Positions 1 to 7,430 of a stretch of DNA of 16,271 bases are shown here, piece after piece (position 1 is the first letter of the stretch; every line of letters starts with the position of its first letter). The notes under the pieces are model-generated. The model saw only the letters and a list, made by a program, of their open reading frames with translations, was not told the origin of the DNA and ran no database searches. The DNA is from Bacillota bacterium. Lineage in GTDB: Bacteria > Bacillota > Clostridia > Oscillospirales > Ruminococcaceae. Location: contig JAEWLW010000017.1 of NCBI GenBank assembly GCA_023457355.1, positions 1 through 16,271 on the forward strand, written 5' to 3'. The translations under genes and the position numbers were made by a program.

Positions 1-425
1 CTTTCGCGTTGAGGCGCACTTTTGTGCGCCGGATTAGTTGAAATGCCGTAGGCATTTCATTGCGCGAAGCGTGGTTTCCCCCTTGAGCGGTCTTTTTCCC
101 GCTGCTTTTTCTGGCGGCAGAAAAAGCGGCGCCTGCGGAGCAAATAAACCTCGGCGTTGCGCCGAACACACCCCGCGCCAGCGAGAACAGCCCTCCACGT
201 AAAAGCACGGATGCCGCCCATGGCGGCACAAGGGGAACCCCCGGCGAGGGTTCCCCACGCCAAAACAGTCCCCCGGACTGTTTTGCCGCCCCTCCTGCGC
301 TTTTGAACGACAAAAGCACGCTTGGGGTTTCACCCCAGACCCCACCAGCTTTTGAAAAAGCTGGACTAAAACTTCAAATCTGAAAATATTGCCCCTGCGC
401 CAGCGAGCAGAACCCCTCGCCTTAA
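1..425. repeat. Repeat A, copy 1: chain of hairpins
   Basis: Gene-free DNA made of consecutive inverted repeats. The first 68 bases can fold as a three-way junction: outer arms 3-8/63-68 enclose hairpins 13-19/24-30 and 39-47/51-59. Further perfect hairpins follow: 104-113/118-127 (GCTTTTTCTG arm), 212-218/222-228 (TGCCGCC arm), 232-240/248-256 (GGGGAACCC arm), 261-271/275-285 (CAAAACAGTCC arm), 299-305/311-317 (GCTTTTG arm), 323-327/333-337 (TGGGG arm) and 345-353/356-364 (CCAGCTTTT arm). One unit of the 66-bp motif that is expanded in copy 2 lies at about 132-195. The stretch from about 72 to 425 recurs in the same orientation at about 7469-8030. Open frames here are arginine-rich and lack ribosome sites, so I treat the element as non-coding. 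I do not recognise a named family. From 426 to 510 I see only the 3' flank of the amidohydrolase gene. Confidence 0.8.
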
Positions 426-510
426 AGCACAACTGTCAGGTGCAGACAAAAATAGCATTCCCCGCCTTAAAGCTTCCTTTTTCGACATCGCAGGTCCAAA
501 AAAAAGAAGG

Positions 511-1755
511 CTACTTGCAGCGGTTGGCCTCGTCGAGCAGCGCGGTGTAAAGCACCGCAAAGCCGTCCGCAACATCTTCATTTTTTACCGCTTCGGCGGG
601 GTTGTGGCTGACGCCGTCCTTACAGGGGATAAAGATCATGCCCGTTTCAATCGCCGAGGCGACGTTCATCGCGTCGTGCCCCGCGCCGCTGGGCATCACC
701 TTGCTTCTGATATGGCACTTGTCGGCCGCCTTGCGGATCACGCTGATCATCCGGTCGCTCATGGGAACCGGCTTATCGCTGCTGATGACATGATGAACGC
801 ACCGCACATTGCGCAGGTCGGCGATGGAGCGCAAATGCCGCTCGACGCCCAGTACGCAGCGGTTGACGCTGTCCATGTCGATGCCGCGGATATCCACCAC
901 CATCTTGACATGGCCGGGCACGACGTTCATCGAGCCATTCACCATCTCGCACAGCGTCACCGCCGCCACCGACTGGTTCACTGCCTCGGCGATGCCAATG
1001 CGCTCCACCGCGAGAATAAACTCGGCCGAAGCGGTCATCGCGTTGCGCCGCAAAAACATGGGGCAGGCGCCCGAGTGGGCATATTCGCCGCGAATTTCCA
1101 CCGCCAGGCGGGTGGGGGCGGCAATGGCCGAAACCACGCCCACTGAAACACCGCTTTTCTCAAGCAGCGGGCCCTGCTCAATGTGCAGCTCAATCATCGA
1201 GCAGGCGCTTTTTAAGCGCTGCTGCCCCGCCTGCGGATGCGCCGGGTCAAACCCGCGGGAAACAAGCGCGTCATAAAGTGAGATGCCGTCGCGGTCCTTC
1301 ATCTCCTTAAGCTTTTCCGGCTCAAGGCGCCCGGCCAGCAGCTTGCTGCCCACGGTGGGATAGTTAAAGCGGGCCGATTCCTCTGTTGGGAACACCACCA
1401 GCTCGAGGGCGCGTTTGTGGGCCGCGCCGCTGCGCTTAATCTGCCGCAGCGCCTGAAAGCCCAGCATAACCCCTAAAAGGCCGTCATATTTTCCGCCGTT
1501 GCGCACCGTATCGATGTGCGAGCCCACCAGCACGGCGGGCAGGGCAGGCTCTTCGCCTTCCAGTCTGGCCCAGATGGCGCCGGTGGAATCCTCCTCCACC
1601 GCAAGGCCCTCGGTCTTTAACAGGCCGATCAGCGTTTTGCGCGCCTGCATGTCCTCGTCGCTCATCGAAAGGCGCTCGCTGCCGCCGTCCGGCGTTTTGC
1701 CAATGTCGGTCATCGCCTCAAAGTCCCTTAAAAATTCGGCAAGTTCCAGCTTCAT
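511..1755 (-). CDS. M20-family amidohydrolase (allantoate / N-carbamoyl-L-amino-acid hydrolase type)
   Basis: Cytosolic binuclear-metal hydrolase of the M20 amidase/hydantoinase/carbamoylase group, which releases ammonia (and CO2 from carbamoyl groups) from ureido compounds during purine or pyrimidine nitrogen salvage. The 414 residues match the family's usual length of about 410. Metal-site residues are all visible: H80 in GSHIDT, D91 in GKYDG, E125/E126 in TEESARF, H191 in ELHIEQGP and H384 in VSHNPAE. The dimerisation-domain signature EYAHSGACPM (224-233) and SGAGHDAMN are also present. The ATG at 1755 is preceded by AGGAGG at good distance. There is no signal peptide. It lies 160 bp downstream of mreB on the same strand, and a TATAAAT at 1787-1793 could be its own -10, but no good -35 is seen. 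No other ureide or hydantoin pathway gene is nearby. The exact substrate (allantoate, N-carbamoyl amino acid or beta-ureidopropionate) cannot be decided from this window. The fold and chemistry are secure. Confidence 0.92.
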   Translation of the reverse strand: MKLELAEFLRDFEAMTDIGKTPDGGSERLSMSDEDMQARKTLIGLLKTEGLAVEEDSTGAIWARLEGEEPALPAVLVGSHIDTVRNGGKYDGLLGVMLGFQALRQIKRSGAAHKRALELVVFPTEESARFNYPTVGSKLLAGRLEPEKLKEMKDRDGISLYDALVSRGFDPAHPQAGQQRLKSACSMIELHIEQGPLLEKSGVSVGVVSAIAAPTRLAVEIRGEYAHSGACPMFLRRNAMTASAEFILAVERIGIAEAVNQSVAAVTLCEMVNGSMNVVPGHVKMVVDIRGIDMDSVNRCVLGVERHLRSIADLRNVRCVHHVISSDKPVPMSDRMISVIRKAADKCHIRSKVMPSGAGHDAMNVASAIETGMIFIPCKDGVSHNPAEAVKNEDVADGFAVLYTALLDEANRCK

Positions 1756-1915
1756 TTTACTCCTCCTGTGTTTTCCTCATCCAGATATTTATAGTCGAGT
1801 AACCGCAAAAGGACGCCGGCATTTTGCGCGGATAAACCGATTGCCGTGCGGCGGCGAAGTTATTAACGCCACACCGCCGGATCTACAACACGCCTGCCCC
1901 CCTTTGGGATTAACC

Positions 1916-2935
1916 TCAGTGCAGGTAGGTGGCGCTCCTGATAAAGCCGTCGGCCAGGCTATCCACCACCACAAACGCGGCCGCCGTGCCTTTTGCAACG
2001 CATTCGGTGGGGTTTTCGGCAATGTGCACCTCCAGGCGGGTGCTCTGGGCCAACAGGCGGTCAATGCCGTGCAGCAGCGCGCCGCCGCCGGTCAGCGTCA
2101 GCCCGTTGCGGTAGATATCCGCCGCAAGCTCCGGCGGGGTGCTCTCCAGAATACGGCGCACCGCGCCGATAATCAGCTCCATGCATTCATTAAGCGCCTC
2201 GCAAAGCTGCCCGCGGGTAATGGTCAGCTGCCCGGGCAGGCCGGTGTTCAGGTTGCGGCCCTTAATCTCAATTTCGCAGTCCTCTTCGGGGGTAAAGCAC
2301 ACGCTGCCGCAGGCGATTTTGGCACGCTCGGCCATGCGCTCGCCGATGAGCAGCCCAAAATTGCGGCGGACATATTTGACGATGGCCTCGTCAAACTTGC
2401 GCCCCGCCATGCGCACCGAGGTTTTGCACACGACGCCGTTCAAGCTTAAAACCGCGATATCGCTTGTGCCGCCGCCGATATCGAGAATGATGTTGCCCTC
2501 CGGCTTTGAAATATCGATGCCCGCGCCGATGGCGGCGGCAACCGGCTCTTCGATGAGATAAACCTTGCGCGCGCCCGAAGAAATGGCCGCCGAAACCACA
2601 GCGTTGGCCTCCACTTCGGTCACGCCGCTGGGCACGCAGATGACCACGCGCGGCTTGATGAGGTTGTTCGGGTAAATTTTACGGATAAAATGGGAGATCA
2701 TCGCCTTGGTCATGTCAAAGTCGGAGATGACGCCGTCCGAAAGCGGCATAACCGCGCGGATTCTGTCCGGCGTGCGCCCAAGCATCCGGTAGGCGTCCGC
2801 CCCCGCCGCAATAATGTCGCCGGAGCGGGTATCCACCGCCACAACCGAGGGTTCCTTCAGGAGCAGCCCTTTTTGAATATCGTAAATAATAACGGTCGCG
2901 GTACCGAGGTCGATTCCGATATCGTTAGAAGCCAT
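1916..2935 (-). CDS. mreB: Rod-shape-determining actin MreB/Mbl family protein
   Basis: Bacterial actin that polymerises under the membrane and guides lateral cell-wall synthesis. The 339 residues are full length for the family. The actin ATPase motifs are intact: phosphate-1 loop IGIDLGTATV (6-15), the catalytic-glutamate region YLIEEPVAAAIGAG (126-139), phosphate-2 LDIGGGTSDI (151-160) and adenosine motif LTGGGALLHG (281-290). I chose the ATG at 2935, where AAGGTGG sits about 10 bases upstream; an in-frame TTG at 2956 would place the start on top of that ribosome site. No mreC or mreD is adjacent, which resembles the free-standing mbl/mreBH arrangement in Firmicutes more than a full mre operon. 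It follows the histidine kinase on the same strand after a gap of about 150 bp that contains a possible promoter. Choosing among MreB, Mbl and MreBH would need a phylogeny. Confidence 0.95.
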   Translation of the reverse strand: MASNDIGIDLGTATVIIYDIQKGLLLKEPSVVAVDTRSGDIIAAGADAYRMLGRTPDRIRAVMPLSDGVISDFDMTKAMISHFIRKIYPNNLIKPRVVICVPSGVTEVEANAVVSAAISSGARKVYLIEEPVAAAIGAGIDISKPEGNIILDIGGGTSDIAVLSLNGVVCKTSVRMAGRKFDEAIVKYVRRNFGLLIGERMAERAKIACGSVCFTPEEDCEIEIKGRNLNTGLPGQLTITRGQLCEALNECMELIIGAVRRILESTPPELAADIYRNGLTLTGGGALLHGIDRLLAQSTRLEVHIAENPTECVAKGTAAAFVVVDSLADGFIRSATYLH

Positions 2936-2995
2936 ATGTTTATTTCCACCTTTCAAAAGAACGGATATCTGTATCGGACAATCCGATTACACCTT

Positions 2996-3004
2996 ATCAT
3001 ATCA
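2996..3004 (-). promoter_or_regulatory. Possible extended -10 promoter for mreB
   Basis: Read on the minus strand this is TGATATGAT, that is TGn directly followed by the -10-like hexamer TATGAT, about 60 bases before the mreB ATG. The hexamer 17 bases further upstream (GCGCAA) is a poor -35, so promoter strength would rest on the extended -10. This is a prediction by eye only. Without it, mreB would have to be read from the upstream kinase gene. Confidence 0.35.
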
Positions 3005-3087
3005 CATCATGATAGATTTTGCGCACGTTTTTTGGTGCATAGGCGCAAAGCAAAAAAACTTTTGCCGCCTGCTCGGGGCCGGGGGGG

Positions 3088-6000
3088 TCATTGCGCAACG
3101 AAAACCCGCTGCAAAATGCGGCGCAGCTGTTCGCTGTCAAAAGGCTTTGAAAGGTGAAAATTCATGCCGCTCTCAAGCGATTTGTGAATGTCCTCGGTAA
3201 AGGCGTTGGCGGTCATCGCCACAATGCGCACCGTTTTGGCGTCCGCCCGCGGCAATTGCCGCAGCAGCTGCGCGGCGGTCAGGCCATCCATAACCGGCAT
3301 CATGATATCCATAAAGATGATATCATAATAGCCTACCGGCGACGCTTTGAACAGCTCAAGCGCCTGCGCGCCGTTTTCGGCGCTGGCCACCGCAAGGCCC
3401 GCGGACTCCAGCTGCCGCTGGGCCACCAGCCGGTTAATCCGGTGGTCGTCGGCAACCAGCGCATGCCGGCCGGCCAGCAGGCCGCTGAGCGCGGCCGGGC
3501 TGCCGCCGGGCGCTTCGCCGCAGCGCGCGCCGCGCACCGTCACCGAAAAGCCGATCCGGGTGCCCTCGCCGGGTTTGCTGTGCACCGTCAGCTTGCCCTG
3601 CATCAGTTCCACCAGCCGCTTGGTAATCGCCAGGCCCAGCCCGGTGCCCGATTTGGCAAACGAGCGGTCGGCCTGGGTAAACGGCTCAAACGCGTCGGCC
3701 AAAAAGCCCGGCGACATGCCGATGCCGTTATCCGCCACCATCACCGAAAGCAGAACCAGATCCCCCTGCTGCCGCAGCGCCGAAACCGAGCAGGACACAT
3801 GGCCGCCGGCGGGGGTGTATTTCACCGCGTTTGCCAGCAAGTTGATGCAAATCTGCTTTAAGCGGTTGCCGTCGGTAAAAACGCGCGCGCAGCCGTCCCA
3901 GTTAAAGGCGGATGTAAAGGTCAGCCCCTTTTCCTCGGCCTGGGGCGCAATAATGGCGTCGATATAAGTGGCAAACTCCTGCGTGCCCATCCACGCCTCA
4001 TCCAGCTCCATCTTGCCGCTGTCAATCTTGGACATATCGAGAATATCGTTGATAAGCCCCGTCAGATGCTTGGCGGAAAGGATGGCCTTATCCAGGTAAA
4101 GCGGCAGGTTTTCGTCGGGGTTTTCGCGGATGATATCGAGCATGCCGTGGATGCCGTTTAAGGGCGTGCGAATTTCGTGCGACATATGCGCGAGAAAATC
4201 GCCCCGGGCGCGGCTGGCCTGCTCGGCCGATTCCAGCGCGCGCCGCAGTATCGCGTTCTTTTTCTGTTCCTCATTATAGATGTCGGTGATGTCGCTGCGC
4301 GTTATCAGCACCAGCCCCTCCTCGCGGCTCAGGTAGGAAAAGTGCACCTTTTTGTGCGCAGTGTGCCCGCCGGGCAGCGGGGCTTCAAAGAATATCGAAT
4401 CGCCTGGCACCTCCTCAAGCCGTTCGACGATGGATTTGCAGGAAAGCGCCGCCATTTGCGCCGATGTCATGCGCAGCTCGCCCGACGCCAGCCGTTTGAT
4501 CCGTTCGGCAAAGTTTTCGGTCTCGATGAACGGCTTTGCGTTGGCCCCTCCGGTGATGCGCGCCGCATGGATAATTTCGGTGTTCAGGTCCAGGCACGCC
4601 ACATATTCATAATCCGAAAGAACCGCGCTGCTGGTAAGCATCTCCAGCAGCTTGCGCCGGGTGATATCATGGGTGTAAACAAAGCCCAGCACATCCTCCG
4701 AGGTGGGGCTGTGTATCAGATTGACCGAGCAGGAAATCCAGTGCAGGTCATTCTCGCCGTCGCTTAAATCGCGGCGGTATTCCACCTGATAGCTGGTTTT
4801 CCCTTCGGCAAAACGTGCCAGCATGGTGGCGGTGTTCAGTTCCAGCAGCATGCGCGCACGTTCAGCCGGGTTGACAACCAAATGCGAAACGCGGGCAATC
4901 ACCTCGTTAAAAGAGCGTATTTTGGTCAGCCATTCCAGCCGGTTGTCATAGCTGGTCGCATCCTCAATACTGTCGGCCGAGCAGTTGATGCAAAACGAAA
5001 TCAGCATATCGGGCCCGGCAATCTGCCGGAAGGCCATCTCTTCGCGGTAGCGTTTTTCGGCCGCCTTTTGTGCCGAGATGTCGTTGGCCACCCCGATGGC
5101 CCGCAGCGGACGCTGCGCCTCGTCAAAGAAGGTGGTGAATTCAACCCTGTTCCAGACATAGCCGCCGTCGGCCCCCCGCAGCCGCAGCTCTGCCGAGACA
5201 TAAGGCTCGCCGCCGCACACCTTTTCATACATGGCCAGATACGGCGCCACATCCTCCGGGTGCAGGCCGCCCGACTGCGCCACGCTTTCGGGGACGTTTT
5301 CAAGAACCCGGTCGGGGTACTGGCTGTCGCGCGTCACACGGCGGTTTACAATGTCATATTCCCACACGCGGGTCGAAGAGCGCCCGAGCGCAAAGGTTAG
5401 TTTTTCCTGCTCCAAAAGCGCCAGCCGCTCGCTGTGCAGCATTTGCCGGTGGCTGTTTTCAAGCATGACGGCGTTATAATGCCCAATGAGCAGCAACAGC
5501 GCCACCGCCAGCGCCAGCGCCCCCAGCAGCACAAACAGCATGACCCACATGCCGCGCATGCTTTCGGCGATCTGCGGCGCAATCTGGCTGCCGGTCATCA
5601 CGTTAAAAAGCACCCAGTCGTTGATCACCGAAGGCTGGTAGGTTACATAGCACTTATCTTCCGGCAATTGCAGCGCAAACATGCCTGTTCTTTCCTGCCG
5701 GATATCCGCCTCAACCTCCTGGGCGGTGCGCCCGTCGACAATTTTTGCATGGGACAGCACTTCAAAAAAATTATCCCCTTTTTGCAGGCCGCAAAGCAGG
5801 GCGTCCCTTTCGCCGCCCGGCAGCAGCTGCCCTTCGGCGCTGCACAAAAAACCGTAGCCGTCGCCGCCGTAATCCACCGGGTTAATCAGGCGGCGAATAA
5901 CCGACTCGCTGCAAAGCCCGAACACAACCCCCTGAATGTCGCCGTCCTTCACAATTGGAACCGACAGGCAAAAATGGGGACTGGCGTCCACGTTGTCCTG

Positions 6001-6438
6001 CTCAACAAGCGTGATGCTGCGGCGGCCCTGAATGCTGCGGTTAAAAAAGCGTTCGCGCGCCACATTGGCCGCGTCGCCTTTGCTGGTCAGCGCCGCCCCG
6101 CCGGGCGTAGCGATGCCCACAATGTAAAATTCCGAAGCGCCGCGCACAACTTCCATCTGCGCCAGTATGTCGCTGCGCCGGTTTTCGGGTGTGCGCGGCT
6201 GGCCGGTGTACAGCCCGGCATATATCTCCAGAACGCGGTACTGCGATTCTATCAAAAGGTCGGTGGACTGCATCTCGCGCCCGGCATTCATCTGGAGGGT
6301 ATAGAGGGCCCGTTCGGTGATGTGCGCCCGGACGTGCTGCCGGTAAAAAAAGATGCCCAATGCCGCCGTCACCACCACAATGGCCAGCACGGCCATGGCC
6401 ATCTGCCTGCGAAGCCCCAGCCTTTCCGCCGCTTTCAT
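3088..6438 (-). CDS. Membrane hybrid sensor histidine kinase (Cache-PAS-HisKA-HATPase-REC)
   Basis: A 1116-residue sensor kinase. Transmembrane helices lie at about 13-32 and 297-319, flanking an external region of about 260 residues with double-Cache-like features (SEFYIVGIATPGG, RERFFNRSIQG, FCLSVPIVKDGDIQGVVFG). Two to three PAS-like domains follow at about 345-740; the first ends in the typical RAIGVANDISAQK, the second in GFVYTHDITRRK, and the third in LVLITRSDITDIYNEE. The phospho-accepting histidine is H754 in AHMSHEIRTPLNG. The ATPase domain shows NLLANAVKYTP, DNGIGM and SGTGLGLAITKRL. A C-terminal receiver domain has the acidic pair D997/D998, phospho-acceptor D1044 in FMDIMMPVMDG and the conserved lysine in HLSKPFD. 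The ATG at 6438 follows AAAGGAGGGG. No HPt domain, DNA-binding regulator or output enzyme is adjacent, so its downstream partner and ligand are unknown. It reads towards mreB. Domain edges are estimates. Confidence 0.93.
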   Translation of the reverse strand: MKAAERLGLRRQMAMAVLAIVVVTAALGIFFYRQHVRAHITERALYTLQMNAGREMQSTDLLIESQYRVLEIYAGLYTGQPRTPENRRSDILAQMEVVRGASEFYIVGIATPGGAALTSKGDAANVARERFFNRSIQGRRSITLVEQDNVDASPHFCLSVPIVKDGDIQGVVFGLCSESVIRRLINPVDYGGDGYGFLCSAEGQLLPGGERDALLCGLQKGDNFFEVLSHAKIVDGRTAQEVEADIRQERTGMFALQLPEDKCYVTYQPSVINDWVLFNVMTGSQIAPQIAESMRGMWVMLFVLLGALALAVALLLLIGHYNAVMLENSHRQMLHSERLALLEQEKLTFALGRSSTRVWEYDIVNRRVTRDSQYPDRVLENVPESVAQSGGLHPEDVAPYLAMYEKVCGGEPYVSAELRLRGADGGYVWNRVEFTTFFDEAQRPLRAIGVANDISAQKAAEKRYREEMAFRQIAGPDMLISFCINCSADSIEDATSYDNRLEWLTKIRSFNEVIARVSHLVVNPAERARMLLELNTATMLARFAEGKTSYQVEYRRDLSDGENDLHWISCSVNLIHSPTSEDVLGFVYTHDITRRKLLEMLTSSAVLSDYEYVACLDLNTEIIHAARITGGANAKPFIETENFAERIKRLASGELRMTSAQMAALSCKSIVERLEEVPGDSIFFEAPLPGGHTAHKKVHFSYLSREEGLVLITRSDITDIYNEEQKKNAILRRALESAEQASRARGDFLAHMSHEIRTPLNGIHGMLDIIRENPDENLPLYLDKAILSAKHLTGLINDILDMSKIDSGKMELDEAWMGTQEFATYIDAIIAPQAEEKGLTFTSAFNWDGCARVFTDGNRLKQICINLLANAVKYTPAGGHVSCSVSALRQQGDLVLLSVMVADNGIGMSPGFLADAFEPFTQADRSFAKSGTGLGLAITKRLVELMQGKLTVHSKPGEGTRIGFSVTVRGARCGEAPGGSPAALSGLLAGRHALVADDHRINRLVAQRQLESAGLAVASAENGAQALELFKASPVGYYDIIFMDIMMPVMDGLTAAQLLRQLPRADAKTVRIVAMTANAFTEDIHKSLESGMNFHLSKPFDSEQLRRILQRVFVAQ

Positions 6439-6504
6439 ACTGTCCCCTCCTTTGCTGTCGTTTCGATGTGTGCAGGCGCTTTATCGCTCAGCCGGCGGTG
6501 CTGT

Positions 6505-7430
6505 TGCCATGTGCGCCTGCGGCTGCACGGCCCTCCCCCACTCCTAACCCCTGCCCCCGCCGGGGCAGGGACGGCGGGAGCCGCAGCGGGCAAAGTTGCC
6601 ACCCTGAATTCGCCTTCATTAGTCGGCGGCGTCTTGCCGTGCGCGCCTGCGGCTGCACGGCTTTCCCCCACCCCTAACCCCTGCCCCCACCGGGGCAGGG
6701 GAACGCACCCCCCTACCCCCCTAAAGGGGGCTCATTGGATTATTGTGACCGGTTGCCCCACGCGAATATGTTGCCTTCCCACCCCAAATAGCAAGGCGCT
6801 CACATAAGGTGGCAACGGAATGTTCGCGCCCTCGAAGTTGGTTTGGCCTCTTAAGCGCGCGGCAGCACCTTTAAAGCGCCGCCGCGCCGAGGATGCGCTA
6901 AGTTGGCGCATTAGCTAACCCAAGCCCCATGCCGCAGCAGCACAGGCTTTGCCGTTCTAATCCTGGGGGTGGTTCCAAGGCGGGACGGCGGGAGCCGCAG
7001 CGGGCCAAGTTGCCGCCCTGATTTTGCCGCCAGCACCGGCGGCGTCTTTGCCGTGCGCGCCTGCGGCTGCACGGCCTTCCCCCACCCCTAACCCCTGCCC
7101 CCGCCGGGGCAGGGGAACGCACCCCCCTACCCCCCTAAAGGGGGCTCATTGGATTATTGTGACCGGTTGCCCCACGCGAGTATGTTAGCTTCCCACCCAA
7201 AATAGCAAGGCGCTCACATAAGGTGGCAACGGAATGTTCGCGCCCTCAAAGCTTGGCTGGCCTCTTTAAGGAGCGCGGCAGCGCCTTTAAAGCGCCGCCG
7301 CGCCAAGGGATGCGCTAAGTGGCGGGCCAGCGAATCCAAACTCTTTGCCGCCGCAGCAGCACAGGCTTCGCCATTCTAATCCGAGGGGTGGTTCCAAGGC
7401 GGGGGGTGGTGAGCGCCCCCGCCCTTGGTC
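6505..7430. repeat. Repeat B array 1 (~415-bp tandem units)
   Basis: Tandem non-coding array. The landmark GCCGTGCGCGCCTGCGG occurs at 6636 and 7050, a period of 414 bases. The unit at 6636-7049 is type alpha (GCGAATATG; later AAGTTGGCGCATT) and that from 7050 is type beta (GCGAGTATG; later AAGTGGCGGGCCAG). A shorter first unit at about 6505-6635 is an internal-deletion form. Conserved parts per unit, in order: a hairpin with arms GCCGTGC/GCACGGC, a C-rich tract giving a G-quadruplex motif on the minus strand, a hairpin with arms CCCCTGCCCC/GGGGCAGGGG, a long imperfect stem starting at CGCGAATAT (6761-6828 in the alpha unit), and a GC-rich stem around 6857-6887. The beta unit runs into repeat A near 7430. 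Minus-strand frames here share an arginine/glycine-rich peptide that I consider a by-product. From 6439 to 6504 I see nothing beyond the kinase gene's 5' region. Confidence 0.85.

Noticed and set aside
261..285. CAAAACAGTCC/GGACTGTTTTG hairpin as an ordinary terminator
   Set aside because: The T-run is only four bases and lies within the stem, and the same hairpin recurs at 7865-7889 as a repeat A module, not tied to a gene end.
34..432. 132-codon minus-strand frame over repeat A copy 1
   Set aside because: It spans seven perfect hairpins, has no convincing start, and shows no domain.
5434..6807. 457-codon plus-strand frame antisense to the histidine kinase
   Set aside because: Shadow of the kinase codon usage; His/Gln/Arg-rich, no domain, and it runs on into repeat B.
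6898..7122. Recurring minus-strand frame beginning MRSPAPAGAGVRGGG in repeat B units (also 15174-15398, 15460-15813, 15948-16229)
   Set aside because: It recurs because the DNA repeats. No ribosome site is seen, continuation after the first 25 residues differs between units, and composition is typical of GC-rich non-coding DNA.
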